Assembly (NCBI GenBank): GCA_009602735.1
Contig: WELA01012745.1
Span: 477,100-541,099, forward strand
Direction of reading: 5' to 3'
Origin: Mesotaenium endlicherianum
Lineage: Eukaryota; Streptophyta; Zygnematophyceae; Zygnematales; Mesotaeniaceae
DNA length: 64,000 nt
Each line of letters begins with the position of its first letter. Position 1 is the first letter of the stretch. The position numbers were made by a program, and so were the translations under genes. A model generated the notes under the pieces. That model had not been told where the DNA came from. It did not search any database and was given only the letters and a program-made list of their open reading frames with translations. Positions 13,541 to 26,360 of this stretch are shown here, in pieces.

Positions 13541-16482
13541 ATGTCAGAGAAGCACACGAAGGAAAGGGAGAAACTCTTAAACAAATACGGAGAAGAATTT
13601 GCTTTGTGGAAATTTTGGCTTGAGTACGTGATCTTTATCCAACTTGTTGTGTTGTTGTCTATCACTGCATGGTACTTCAGCTCTGACCTTCCATTGTGCT
13701 CTCTAGGGACCACAATCATTCTGCAGTGTGCTCAATGAGCATCTATGCATGAGCAGTAGGTCATTTTCTACCTCTGGCTCCTGTACTGTCTCAAACTTCA
13801 ACTTTGCTTCTGTACCTACATGTCACATATTTAATCCACCATAGCCTGCAGCAATCGTCGACCTGCACTACAGCATTGCCTGCTAGCCGCGGAATGACTT
13901 GAGGAGCACATGGAGCCCCTCCAAATGGCTTGCAGGAACATCATACTGATATCGAGAACCAGGAAGTAGTACGAAAAGGCACAAGAGGCACCCAACAAAG
14001 CATAGTAGCAGTGCTCAGCTGCTCTGAGTTTTGCTCCCAACTTGGTCTGTTCCTATGTTGAGAAGGCTAGTTTCAGTTGTTAGACTGAGGTCGACAGAGC
14101 TTGTCTGTTTGGCTGTCCTGTCTATATGATCTACACACATCTACAAGCTCCCCTCTCCTCCTGTCACACCGTTTTGTCATACTAGAAGTATTGCCCTTAA
14201 TGATCAAATCGTGTCAGAAGTCTTTTCTACTCGTGCATCTTACTGTAAAGAGACTCGATTTTTGCTGGTGGCCTTGTCCCCAGCTTAAGTACAACCTTGG
14301 TATTAAAACTGTCCTTGGTGGTATGACTTGGCTTTTTCTTCGTTCTCCATGTTTTCAGAAACCAGTTCGGGCTCCTCTTCTACGGGTTTGGCTCAAAGAA
14401 AAACCTTCTGGAAAAATTTGCGACTACACAACTGAAAGACGGCGCAGTGGTCGAGGTTAGAGGCTACCTGCCAGATGTGAATGTCAAGGAGGTAAGAGTT
14501 TGTATTGCTGAGACTTCGGTTGGAAAAGTCCATTATCTTCTACTATTAAATTGTGTCAGCCACTGTTCTCGAGGTTCTGTCTTGCTGGACAAATTCTAAA
14601 ACTTATCTCTCGTGTTATCCCAGGGTGCAAGTTGGGTACTACTGTTGGGACGTGTATATACATGTGCTGGCCTCCTTCCAGCCCTGCTCTCCATCCTTTC
14701 ATATTGTGTCCTTGCCTGGGTCCTTCTTTGGTTCTGAGCAAAAGCATGCGCGAAGGAAGGGCAATCAACATACAACTGTCACAGCTCCTCTTGTCGTCGC
14801 TGGGCCTACTCTACCTTTGAGAATCAGTATCTAAATTTGAGCTCCTTGATGCAGATGAGTGCGACGTCTGAAGTGTCAGCTGTTGCTCTTCTTACCTCCA
14901 ATTGTTGCCCATATGTACAGCACAATTTTTTATCCTGCACTCCTGACACCGCTGCATCATTGCGCGAGCTAACCATTTCAAATATACATCGTCATGCTGC
15001 TGATTCACCTGAGCAGGTGCTGCACACGATTGTCACCACCGTCTGGGACGAGCTCCAGGCATTTCCCCAGGTGCTCTCCCAGGTCCCCAGCAGCAAGAAG
15101 AAGGGGCCAAGTCTCGAGCAGTGGATCGGCTCATTATCCACAGACGACCTCCTGAAGCTGCTCTGCGCAGCCAAGCGGTCGCCAGGTGATAGCGAAGTAG
15201 ACGACGTGTTCATAGGCCAGCATGGGAGCAACAGCAAGAAGTGTGGCAAGGAGGAGAGTGTGCGGCAGCAGAAGAGGCAGAAGCTACAGAAGACCGGCAG
15301 GGAGGAGGTGAAGGGAGCAGGCAGAGGCAGAGAGCCTGGGACACAGTGCAGAGTGTACGTGGTGGTGCACAACATCGACGGGCCGGGCCTCCGCGAGGTG
15401 CAGCCCGTCCTGGCCAAGCTGGCGGCCTGCGAGTGCGTCCACCTTGTCGCATCCATCGACAACGTGAAGGCCCCCCTGCGTGAGCCCAGCGTGCCTGCCT
15501 GGTTGCTAGAATACGGCATGATGTTTCTGCCTATGACCGAACAGAGAGCATTGCACCAGTGTTGCTCATGGGCTGTGGAGAGTGCTGCCTCGGTGTCCGG
15601 AGTGAATACGACCTCCTGGCGGAGCTCCATTGCATGCGAAGCTTTACCAATAGATATAATTTAATCATGCTCGCCGGGGGGGGGGTTTGGAGGAGGGGTG
15701 GGTTGGGAAGAGAGAGTGAAGAAGAGGCTTGATAGTAAGCAGCAGTGCTCTCCTGCATAGCTCCTTGCGTGCTTTCTCATGACGAAAGCAAAGCGTGGGC
15801 CTCGAGGCCTGACGTATCCTCGTGTCAGTTGCGTTCTCAAACCACGAAGTCTCTGTTCTCAAGTCCCTGTGCACTGGGTGCTGGTGCGTGCTCGGATGCG
15901 TGTGCTCTCTCTCAGTCTGGACCAAGGAGATGGCCGATGTGCAGTTCAACTGGAAGTTCCACCACACCCCCACCTACGCTCCCTATGTAGACGAGGCCGC
16001 CTTCATCCCCCCCCTCCTCACCACCAAGGGAGCGGTTGACAGCAGCAGGGACGCCGCGCTGGTGCTGCACAGCCTGACGCCGAATGCAAGGAGCGTGTTC
16101 TTCATCCTCGCAGAGTGCCAGATGGCGAGCTCCGAGAAGGCAGGTGGGTGTGCACTTCCTCATCCCATTAGACCCCGCCGGCTATGGCTTCCCCGAGCCC
16201 GCCCCTCAAGACCTCGCCCTCCCCCACGTGTGGAAGTTGGCACAAAAGATGTACAGGGAACACCACAGTGCACTCCTTGGAAGACTCTCGGTGTTGAATA
16301 GCAAGTATCACTGTCTATGACTAGCTGGTTTGTGCAATAACAGGTTGCTAAGCACAGTGCATCTCAGAAACCTACAGGACCTCATGGCCGCAGAAGGCTT
16401 TTGTCAGTCTCCCCCCCCCCCNGGGGCGGGGCGAACTGGCGGCAGTGAACCTGGCGGTGGCGATGGTGAGGGAGTGCGGGCT

Positions 16483-16515
<33 letters not shown>

Positions 16516-17289
16516 GCCCTCCATTCCGCGCCTCATGCGCTTGTCAGGCCGCCCCACGCTCACGCCAGGTGGCGGCCCAGACTGCCCCTCCCCCCCCTAC
16601 CCCCCTTTCCCCCCCTTTGGGGCCCACACGGGGTCCAGTGCTGCTGGCTGCGCTCAGAGAGCGACCCTCATGTGCGCGTTAGGGCTGGTGCCACCTTGTT
16701 TGAATGCTTGAATGGCATGAGCGGTTTCGGCTCAGACTCTTCCTTGTCCCCGACCATGGTCCAGCCAAGAGGCCGGTGAATATTGAAGACCTGACTTGAA
16801 GTCGATGACATTTAGAAGCAGGAAGCGAGGACTTGTCGCTTAAAGTATAAGTTGTCAGTGTGCAGAACAATGACTACAAGTTTCCTCATACGCTTACGGT
16901 GGGGCCTTGTGGCACTTTGGCGTTCTATTAATTTTGTTTGTAAGAACCGGCATGGCCCCCAAATCTGTCTTGGTGGCCCTCTGTCTCTGCACGCCTTGTG
17001 GCAGACCGTCACGGCGAGGGTGGTACATGCAAAATAGTGAGCATATTGGAGATGCCTGAGAGGTCTTGTTGTGTGTCTTATTGCAGGCCTGCCGTTTGAG
17101 CAGTGGTACACGATGTGCCGTGAGAAGTTTCTCGTCACCACCACGCAGATCCTGCGCACGCACCTGACCGAGTTCAAGGACCACGAGCTGGTGCGTTCCC
17201 GAAGGGGGCTTGACGGGCAAGACTGTTTGTACACGCCTCTCTCCACTGAAGCCCTTGTGAAGCTGCGCGTAGATGTCAGTGGGCAATAG
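13541..17289 (+). CDS. ORC2: Origin recognition complex subunit 2 (N-terminus not found)
   Basis: ORC2 is a subunit of the six-part complex that marks replication origins and loads MCM. Exons seen: about 13541-13623, 14359-14491, 15017-15479, 15916-16143 and 17087-17289; all joins are in phase. The first reads [20 protein letters not shown] and continues into [19 protein letters not shown], the ORC2 AAA+-like entry. Next come [15 protein letters not shown] and [13 protein letters not shown], then [14 protein letters not shown] and [14 protein letters not shown]. The last exon holds the C-terminal winged-helix part ([29 protein letters not shown]) and a TAG stop. A Lys/Arg/Gly-rich insert of about 45 residues lies in the 15017-15479 exon. 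An in-frame TAA lies just upstream of 13541, so the first exon may begin at an AG near 13547. The 943-bp intron 16144-17086 contains an unrelated Mrp-type exon and an N. Confidence 0.93.
16423..16568 (+). CDS. Exon of a Mrp/NBP35-type P-loop ATPase (IND1/NUBPL-like), partial
   Basis: Directly after an N at 16422 the frame reads [20 protein letters not shown] then [19 protein letters not shown], ending at a GT donor after ACGCCAG. This is the segment after the P-loop in Mrp/NBP35 proteins (Fe-S cluster carriers such as IND1/NUBPL and HCF101), where LLDADxYGPSIP is diagnostic. The Walker A itself should lie just before this point, where the sequence is a run of C, the N and a run of G, and it is not readable. 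No further exon of this protein was found nearby. It sits inside an ORC2 intron on the same strand, so it is either a misjoined contig, a captured gene fragment, or a nested gene piece. Confidence 0.7.
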
Positions 17290-18535
17290 TGCTAACATGG
17301 GTAACAGGTAGACGGACTGGCATTTCCTGACAAGATAGGCAGATAGTGGTCTGATGGACTTCAGTCCCCAGCTAGTTGCCTCTGCCCGTTCAACCCGAGA
17401 GCTGAACATGCGTGGCGACTTCATCCCCAAGATTGCGAGGCCCTTCCCCCTCGTGGAGGGCCTCGCCCTGGTTGCCACGACAGCAATCCCAGCACTCCAG
17501 CCCGGCTAGTTTCGGTTCACACCTGGCATTGGAGAGCTTGACATGACCATGTTTTGAGGGCGTGGCTTGGCTCCACCTAGCGTACTCACTCGGCTGACCC
17601 TGTCCCTGCATCATCTGTCTGGGCACAACGTCACGACCTGGAGGACCCAGAGGAGCCCTTGGGGCACATGCGTGCGGCAAACGTACGCACGCGGCAGATT
17701 CTCTTGCTGGGCGCTTTCGGGATGCTCCCATTCTTCGCTGTGTGATTACCCTGGAGTACCACGCAGCGCTTGTGCTACTGTGAAGTCCGCCATGCAATTT
17801 GTACCTACCTATCATGCACCATAATTGATTTGGGATGAAACTTGTCCCGCAGGAGTGTTAGCATGTGATTGCCTCACACAAACTTTTACTTTCGGTTCCA
17901 GGTTGCACCCAGGGTTGTACGGCCAGGAACTCGCATTTGCAATAAAGAAAATGCATATTTTTGGCCATGTATATCCCTCAGTCAGATCCATGATTAGCAT
18001 GGAAAATGACGAGTTTCTTCGGCATATGGCTATACAAAAGACTGGATATCCAACCGAAACATATTTGACGGCTTACATCTCATTTGCATCAAAACCCTCA
18101 AATCTTTCCAAGTACATTGCAATTTGAAAAGTAGGTACAAGTAATTGCTCACATTGTGCTTATAGAATATAGCACTCTAGATTATGGGGAATGAGTCATC
18201 CAAGCATATCTGGATGCAGGCCAAGGAGATGGTCTACCATTCTACCTCCTCACAAGCCTGTTATTCCATATATTTTTACACAGTAATTTAAACCTACACT
18301 TATCTATCTGATAGACTCGATTGCAGTCTATTGCAAGATGCACTAAAAGGGTACGTCAAGCTACACCATTCAATGGTCAACCTGAACCTTTCACTATGAG
18401 GTCATAATGAACACTTGCAACTTCTCCTCAACCCTCAGGACCGCCATGCTCAACGGTGCCATAAGGAAAGTCACAACATGTACGCATTCCCTCCAATGTT
18501 ATGCACTAACACTCCAAAATGATGTGCAAAAAAGT
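17290..18535. other. Convergent intergenic region after ORC2 and GT64
   Basis: The ORC2 and GT64 stop codons face each other across 1246 bp. An open segment at about 17373-17510 (plus, ending ALQPG, TAG) has no recognisable family and is probably 3' UTR. No RNA gene or mobile element was recognised. Confidence 0.45.
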
Positions 18536-21500
18536 CTAAAAAAGCCAGCTGGTCCTTGCATCCACGACCTTAGTATGACCTGCCACTAAGGGAATTTTTC
18601 CGAAATAGGAGATAAAATCATTCACACACTGAGATCGGTGCTGAAGGTGACGATGCTGGCTGCTGATTCCAATCTTGCCATAGTCTCGCAGCCTGCCTGC
18701 AAACGCACAATGGCAATAAAGAACCGGCATAAGATACCAACTTAGGACTTCTGAAAGGTGGGAAAAAGCTGACCAAGACAAAGTGGACATGGAAAGAATT
18801 AAGGTTTAATGGACATTGTAGGTACAGAGAACCTGCAGGAACTAACTCCAAATGCAAAATCGAGACCTGTGAGATACGTATGGCACAGAGCCAATTTAGA
18901 CAGCGAATGAGCACAAAAGCAGACCAGAACAGCAGAAGCGCAGCACATATACATACATATGTATACATATATATACACATATACATATGCAGAACACGTA
19001 CATGGATGTCCAGACATGGTCATGCCCGTACACACACTTCAAAAGCACTATTGAAAGGGGTAGTCTCTCCAGGACAAACTTCAGCTGAAACAGCAACATT
19101 TAGTGCCGAGATGAAAGACTTCGTCTAAGCTATAACTGATCTGCTTTGCCAATGGATTCGGTTCTTACTCTGGACCCAAATAGGGGGTGCAGACGTTGCA
19201 TTTGCGACGAGGTATGACATGGCTATGTCCTCACAATTCCTGCACATGACAAAATACAGAAAAGCGAGAGCAGTGGTCACAAACTCAACTGCAAGATCTA
19301 AGTCTGCCGCAACGTAGAAGACAATAGAGGCCCACCAAAGTGCCATTCATCAGAGGGGTAGGACTTGTAGTCGATTCTTAGGTTCTTAGAAAAAGAACTC
19401 ACCCTCCCACATTAAAACATGCAAGAAGCATACAGAATTGTGGCAACAATTTTTTGAGGTTTCCATAGCAGGAGCACTAAAAGGGGAAGCACTGAAGGTT
19501 ACTTTCACCCACATCCTCGCAAGCAAGTGTGGATGCAGAGACGAGACACTTGGCAAAGACCCCACACCTTGAAAGCAACAAACACAAGCACAGGGCACCC
19601 GCTCCAGTCGGTATCCCAGGAGTGTCGGGAGGAAAGCGTGTACTCATGCAGAGATGAAAAGTCACCTGTTGGAGTGGACGTAGTCGAGGAGCTGTCGAGG
19701 CATGTCCCGCGTGTACATCTCCAGGTACTTGTGGTGGAGGAACGCCGCCTTTGTGAGCACCATGGAGAACATCCCACTCCTCCACACCGACATCCATCCG
19801 CCATACTTATACTTGCCCGCCTCCGCCCCAGCCCCTTCATCCTCCTGCAAACACGCACATACACACACATATACACACACTGGCTCAGGCGCACGCATAA
19901 ACGACAGCTCCTTGCCAAAAACCTCGGGCTGAATGGCCATGTGTGAGGACCTAAGGAGTGGGAGCACTTGAACCCAACTGCCGGTCCTAAACAGGCCTCC
20001 AAATAGGACAAGTCGACAGGTGGTTTCCAGGTGCTGCAAAGGCGACGATGAAAGTTGACGGAAGTACACCGATAAGCTTATTGGCAGAAGTCTTCACAAC
20101 AAGAGGCGAACTCAACAAGATTGGCACTCAAAACACATGCCCTCTAGATAAACCAGCACTCGTGGCACATGCACTCACGATACACCAGCTCTCAAGATAT
20201 AAGAAAGGTGCACGAGGGGTGCTGTGGGGGAGTGCCATCTGCATGGTAGACGATGTCCCGGTACCAGCCTAAGTGGTGGCAAGGCTACTGCTAGGAGGCT
20301 TCACATGCCTTCACCTGCGCTTATGGTGGCATATCATGGACAGTGAAGCAACACAACCCAGCACTCACAGCATGCAAAACCTGCCACTGCAAACCAGCAC
20401 GGCTGTGTGCTGCTGAAACAATTTATGGGCACGTAAGCAGATTCCACCACCCTGAGTGAACCCAGAAGCAACTACGGTCAAGGTTGATTCTTGTGAATGC
20501 CTGGTGACTTGAGAACTCAGCACATTCTGGTGATAAAAGCACCAGACATGGTGGAGAGAAATGCCGCTCCTCCTTTGCAAGGAGGGGCTTGCTCCAACCA
20601 GCTGGTGCTGCCAGTAGCTCCCGACTATCTACTCAACAAGCTGGCCAGCAGCAGCACCAAGCCTGGCCTTATTTTCCTGACACTATGTTGGAGGCTTGAG
20701 GAGAGCAATTTGCTCTCCCACCATATCTTCACCGCGCTAACCCCCATATGTTGCATAGCTGACATAAAGTCAAACCCTTCCGTTCCTCCCAGCCTACGTT
20801 CAAAGTCCAGCCGACTTCAAATTCCAACCGACTCCCTTGACAGCTTTCCACCCTGAAGCTATGGACGGATCCTATGTAATCATACCCCTGTTCGCGCACA
20901 AGGCGCCATTGAAACTAAAAGGGCCACATTTGTTCCCTGGGAACCAGCAGAATGTAACCCCGACTCTAGGACACGCTGATGAAGGCAACGGTGCACGTCC
21001 CCAGCTTTGTTGATCTGGGCAGCACGACAGTGAAGGAAATTAAAGGAACTGCTATTTTGCCTGAATGCCTTCCTTACAATTCAGCTTGTCCCTTCAATCA
21101 CATTGACATTAAGGAAATGGCTTCAGGTAGACTTGCGGGCTTGAAGTCAGTGTTCAATTGGGGAGAAAAAACATCATGGAGCCATCATGGGCAGCAACAA
21201 TCAAACGACACAGCTTATAAACAATCCAGTTTCTATGTTTTCGTCACTAAGTATATATGACCCTAGGGATGAAAGTATGTCCTGACGAAAAGGTGGCGAG
21301 AGCAATTGCTTACAATAAGCCAGTGCATACGGGGCACAAAGCCGACCATGGCACTTGGGGCGCTCAGCCACACGTCAAATGCCAGCTCTAGAGTAGGGCA
21401 TGGCACATGCATGTCATCATCCACCGAAAAGATACCATCTGTCCTCCTGTCCTTAAGAGGCTTAAAGCGATTGTTCAAAGAATCGCCCTTGTGAATGTCA

Positions 21501-22370
21501 AAGAGCACCTCCACCTTCCCCCCTGAGTTAGAGTAAGCTTGCTCTTGCATTGACGTCACTTGGCTAGGAAGAGGAGGACGTGGCTCGCTCCAGACAATGT
21601 GAATGGAGTCCACATTGCTGCAGGAGGAGTAATGTGCCACACAGTTCTTGAGGAGGTCTGGCCTCTTCCAGGTGTTGATCAACACCGTGTACTTTTGCCT
21701 GTACACAGCAGGCGCCAAATTTTGATAAGAAGCTGCCAGAAAAGAAAACTATTTCCTGGCCCCTGGACTTATTCATTCTTCTCTCACGTCTTGACTGACA
21801 ATATTTGCTCCTTACCTGCTGCAAAGCTTCTAATCAGGTGAGCATTGGAAATGGCAGCAGGCACCAAACTTGCAAGAAAGCACCATCTTCCACATTCAAT
21901 AGTGTAAGATAATTATAACTTCCCAAAGAGCAGTTACCTAAGAAAGCCTGCGAGAAGTACATATGGTGCCCCTGACAATAGTATAGTAATTGCTGACGAC
22001 ACAACATGCAGGTAAATCGATGCCTCTTCTGAAGAGGGTACAACAGTAAGCAACTACGTCGGAAGCAGCATTGGACGATAACGTATACAAGGAGCTGAAG
22101 TGTAACGGATAAATACCTGCTAGGTGCTGGGAGTTGCCCCTGCCACTTCAGAGACAAAGTGGATGTGGTAAATATGATTAGAACTAGACAGATAAACAGG
22201 CAGCCACATGCAGCTCGCAATGTATCAACGCCATTATGTATAATAAAATTCCTGCATCGGCCTGCAGCGGATCCTCTCTCCCAGGGCTTCATAGCAACGG
22301 CTGGAAGTCTCTCGTCACTTCCCTTCTTCTTGATCCGGTATTCCCAGTGCTCCAGACTCCCGCCAAGCAC
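18536..22370 (-). CDS. GT64 exostosin-family glycosyltransferase (EPC1-like), type II membrane protein
   Basis: GT64 enzymes (C-terminal domain of animal exostosins; plant EPC1/GMT1/GINT1) transfer sugars from nucleotide sugars in the Golgi; the donor and acceptor here are unknown. Six exons join in phase on the minus strand: 22117-22370, 21816-21868, 21314-21732, 19666-19844, 19169-19239 and 18536-18696, for 378 codons. Exon 1 has a basic cytoplasmic head and one hydrophobic segment (CLFICLVLIIFTTSTLSL), typical of a Golgi signal anchor. The catalytic part shows YTVLINTWKRPDLLKNCVAHY, the metal-binding DDD in FSVDDDMHVPCPT, VGFVPRMHWL, WMSVWRSGMFSMVLTKAAFL, NCEDIAMSYLVANATSAPP and the C-terminal CVNDFISYFGKIPL. 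The length suits a stand-alone plant-type enzyme rather than a bifunctional exostosin. All joins fit, so the gene looks intact. Introns hold only microsatellites. Confidence 0.93.
18943..18988. repeat. TA/CA-rich microsatellite
   Basis: An imperfect run of ATAC/ATAT/ACAC units, partly self-complementary, lies in the last intron of the GT64 gene. A second CA-rich run is at about 19852-19881 in the preceding intron. Confidence 0.8.
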
Positions 22371-24617
22371 TAAGTGAAACTGAATACTCGATGTGGAGCT
22401 TAGCCTCTAGTTACAGAAGCAATCTTTACATTTCAATCCTAGAAGAACTTTCTCGGTATGTAGCACTTCAAAAAAATGTCCGGTCCATCTTCCTGCATAA
22501 GGAACTCCAAGCAATTAAGGTACACACTTAGTCCTCGAACTTGGCACCCAGTTCAATTTACCATGATGTATGCGAGCGCAATCAGGAGCTTCTACTGCAG
22601 TCGACATGCTGGTCGCTGTAGGCTACTGCAAAGTGCAGACTCCAGACTGCGGCTCTTTAGTCAACTGCCACAGCAATCGTGAGCAATGCATAACGCGGGT
22701 TGTTCAACTGGGCCCTGGGGGGGGGTCATATGTGCGGCAGTTGGACCCATGCGGAGCCATCCGGATGAGAAGGGGGAGAGATTGTGTCAGGAAGATCATT
22801 CGTTTGCACGCCATATCTGACAGCTACTTCTGACAATGACAGATATATCATGATCCATCCACGGGAGAGAGGTCTTCGCATTTGGGGGGAGATAAAGAGA
22901 GCTTGCAAAACACGACAATAAAATCAGCAGAGTGCCGGGAGGTAGCCGATTATCTAATAGAAACGGAAAATATGAAACGTTCTATGCAGCACAACCTTAC
23001 ACGCCCGGATCCGGAAAGTTCTTCTGAAAACAATACACGTTTGTTGGGGTTAAGAGTAATATTGAAAATGATAAAAATGTGAAGCATTTTCTGCGCAATT
23101 GCTGCGGCCGGCTGCGATGGGCATTTGGCTGCAGTGGGCTGCATGCTGCATGCTGCCTGGAGCTTTAGCTGGAGCAAGCTGGATCTAGGGGTTGCGAACA
23201 GGGTGCGAAAGTGCTTCGAAAGGTCCGGGGCCCCGGGCTATACGTATGACAGTCAGTAGTGTGCCACAGAGTGCTGTTAATTGTGGACGATCTTGGACGA
23301 AGGTCGCGACTTGGAAGTTTACTTGTCTGCCGTCCACTTGCAGGCGAGGATTTAAGCATGCGTTGACGAGGTGATCGACGTTCTCTCGAGCAGACTCAAC
23401 TCCCAGGGCGACGGAGGGATGGGAGCGGGGGAACCGACGTCCCCCGGGGCCCGACCCTGTTTCTGCCCGCGGGCAGCCCGAACGCCTCGGTTCCAGCACT
23501 TGAGAAGAGTCCGGCTACCTCCGATTTCACTCGACGTGAAAACGGGTTCGGCCGGCTCGATCAGGCTGGAAGGTAACTTCGTGGGCGATTCTGCCCTCGC
23601 TTTCCCGCTCCCAATCCTTGGAGAAATCGAAGCAAGCTCGATCAGAGTGCAACAGAATTTATGAAGCACACACGGAATTATGGAGGTGTGATTGAATAAT
23701 TGTTTAGTTTGTTTCAGGTTGCTTGCTGTTTTTTGCCACTAACATAAGAATGACATTGTCTACGACTTCGCTTCTTATCTCTTAGAATTAGATTGTGGCA
23801 AACCGTAGTATAAATACATAGCTCACGGCCCTTCGTTAGGCAAGGTGTGAGTGTCCTAACATCTCTCACATCCTTCATGCGTCCTCTTATCCATCTCATT
23901 TGTGCCCTCCGTTGTCGGATACATGTTTATGGTGGTCTTTTGTGACTAGTGGCAATGCATTGCAGGCACGAACGACGTGTGTGACGAAAGGCGTTGAGAG
24001 CCGTTGTTAGGCGCCCGTGAGGTTCATAAGCCTGCCCTTTGTGAGTCACAATTTCAAGTTCCTGCCCTGTATGTTTGTATGTATCTATGATCAGCAACGA
24101 TACGACATTGATACGTACGCATGCAAGGGGCAATGTGTGAGTGAAAGACAAGGGTACAGGCGTGAGTGGTTTTACTATTTAGGTTCATCTTTCTATATCT
24201 CTTTTGTGTGGGCCCCTACGCTTCACAGGTGGTTTCTGTGATTGCTGCACGGTACTACACCGCTGGAGTGGGGTGGGTGAATGCGCGTGCCACAACGTGG
24301 GGTGGGTGAGAACCGTGCGTGACGGGCTCCAATGGCGGCCAATATGCTTGTGAGAAACGTGCTTATTTGCGAGTTTGTGACATACACGTGCATATGTCAA
24401 TGTGCTGTTGCTGCAGGGTGCTCTACTCCATCGACCTAAGCGAGCCCATCCCCTCCACGCTGGCCAATGCCACCGACCTGAGCAGCTGTGAGCCCCCGCC
24501 CCCCTCCTCCTCCTTCGCCTCCTCCTCCTCCATCTGCCTCCATCTGCCTCATGCCTTTCCACCTCGTCTTCATCTGCATCGTCCTCTGCATCGTCCTCCG
24601 CATCGTCGTCCATCATG
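22371..24617. other. Intergenic or upstream CYFIP region, nothing assigned
   Basis: This separates the divergent GT64 and CYFIP genes. A GC-rich island at about 23185-23665 is open on both strands but matches no family. A segment at about 24411-24490 (LYSIDLSEPIPSTLANATDL), which may follow a GCAG acceptor, could be an upstream CYFIP exon, but the homology is not clear. Earlier CYFIP exons, which should code for most of the protein, were not found here. Confidence 0.4.
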
Positions 24618-26265
24618 CCATGGTACCCCTTGCTTGTCATTGATGCGTGCGGGCGGCCTCGCTCGGCCCGGACTGGCGTTAAATGGCTGCTCGACTTTGG
24701 GGCGTGGGATGAGCAGGGTTTTGTACGGCAATTTGCTGACATCCCCTCGTGGGCCGACAGCCAGCACAAGTTGACGGTGCTGTAAGTGAGCCACAGCCCC
24801 CCTCCTCCTCCCGCTCAACCCCAGTCCCTGCCCCTACCCCCCNAAGCAACGGGCAGCTCCAGCAGATCCCCGCGGAGACCGACGGGAACTCCCCCGCCGG
24901 CCCGCTGGCGCCCCTCAGCGACCTGCTGCAGCGTGCAGCTGCCTCCTCCCCCTCGCTGGGCCCCCCCCTTATGGGCGTCCTGCAAGGCGCCCAAGTGGCA
25001 GGTAAGCGTGGCTCCACCTTGCGCCTTGTCGGCCTGCACGCTCGTAGCGTCAGTGTGTGGGCTTTGCATGCTTTCTGCTCCCCATATCCCTCTCCCGCCC
25101 GGCGTGTGCCCGCCCGCTCTCATAGGAGACTCTTCCGCCTTGCCCGCAGACTCTTTTGGCCTCTCTGGGTCTGTTTCCGCGGCAGAGCTGCGCCCCTGCT
25201 GGAGGATGCTGGCTCTTTCCTGAGTGTCCGCCTCCTTTTCTCTCCTTTTTTACCCTCGCCTCGCCTCTCCTCGTCTGCTGTGCCTGCTCTCGTTGATGCT
25301 GGCTCTTCCAGCACCTTGCTCTCTGGAGGCCCAGTGTCCCTTACGCCCTGTGGCCACGTCTGAAATGTTTTCGCTGCTACTGCTGCTGCTGCTGCTGCTG
25401 GTTCTGCTACGGCTATTGCTACTGCTGGAGCTGCTGCTGCTGGCAGTTCTGAGGCTGGCGCTATTGCTGCCGCTGCTGCTGCTGCTGCTGCCGGGGATGC
25501 TGCTGGTGCTGGTGCTGATGCTGCTGCCACTGGCGGGGCTGGTGTGCGCGGGGGAGGGGGGGGCAGAGGCCATGTACTGGAGCGGGGTGCAGGCGGAGAG
25601 CCTGCTGGGGCACGCGCTGAAGCACCTGAGTGCCGCCATCGAGCACCTGCGCTACCTGTGGAGCGCGCCGCCCACGCCGTCGTCGGACCACGGCATGTCC
25701 ACCAAGGAGTACCACCGCATCTTCTCTGCCATCCAATACGTGCGCCCCCTCCCTCTCTCCCCCCCTCACTCCCCCCCTGCCTCCCCTCCATCCCTCCCTG
25801 CCTCCTTCCCTCCCTCTCTCCCTTCGGCCCCCTTTGCCCCTTGCAGCAAGTGCTGTGCTGTGCTGCCATGTGGCTTGCGCATGCATGGCTTCATGTCCAC
25901 TCATGTCCACTTGTGTGTGGCGGTGGTGCCCTCATAATGGCTGGCTGCCGGCTGCCGGATGCTGTCTGTCTGCATGGTGGTGCACGCAGAGGCTGTGCCT
26001 GGAGGAGGTGACGTCAGCGGCAGCGGGGGCGGCGGGCGGCGAGGGCGAGCAGTACAGCGACGCGGTGGCGTGGGGCGGGTGCGCTCTGCTGGCGCTGCTG
26101 GGGCAGCGCCGGCGCTTTGAGCTGACCAACGCGACGTACCACCTGCTGCTGCTGGCGGAGCACGACGAGGCCACGCGGCCACCTGGCGAGCCGCTGCTGC
26201 AGCAGGAAGCTCCCCTCGCGGGTCCAGGGGAGAAGGGCGGCGCCAGGAAGGACCTCAGCGAGCAG
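24618..26265 (+). CDS. PIR: CYFIP/PIR/SRA1, SCAR/WAVE complex subunit, C-terminal exons only
   Basis: This Rac-binding subunit of the SCAR/WAVE complex controls Arp2/3-driven actin nucleation. Four exons are seen: about 24618-24781, about 24845-25001, 25567-25739 and 25990-26265. The first reads VKWLLDFGAWDEQGFVRQFA, weakly like the plant PIR stretch before its APWLGL segment. The second reads PLAPLSDLLQRAAASSPS. The third and fourth carry the diagnostic C-terminal pattern: LWSAPPTPSSDHGMSTKEYH then RIFSAIQY, and VAWGGCALLALLGQRRRFEL. The joins of exons 2-3 and 3-4 are in phase; the exon 1-2 join is blurred by an N at 24843. The full protein is about 1250 residues, so most of it lies outside or was lost. 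The last exon, normally an ARRLNNHVF-like end, was not found; after the GTCCGA donor the sequence turns into satellite DNA. Codon use is very GC-rich. Confidence 0.85.
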
Positions 26266-26310
26266 GTCCGACGCCCGCGCTCTACCAGCGCGTCTCTCAT
26301 GCCATCCTGT

Positions 26311-26312
<2 letters not shown>

Positions 26313-26357
<45 letters not shown>
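26313..26357. repeat. CT microsatellite
   Basis: A (CT)n run of about 45 bp lies downstream of the last CYFIP exon seen. A similar run is at 38278-38320 inside the recombinase gene. Confidence 0.9.

Positions 26358-26360
<3 letters not shown>

Noticed and set aside
23185-23664. Overlapping open frames on both strands in a GC-rich island
   Set aside because: No homology, no splice context, both strands equally open; left as unassigned.
25120-25869. A 249-codon minus-strand poly-Ala/Pro frame overlapping CYFIP exons
   Set aside because: Shadow of the opposite strand (GCT/CTG runs) and of the real CYFIP exons.
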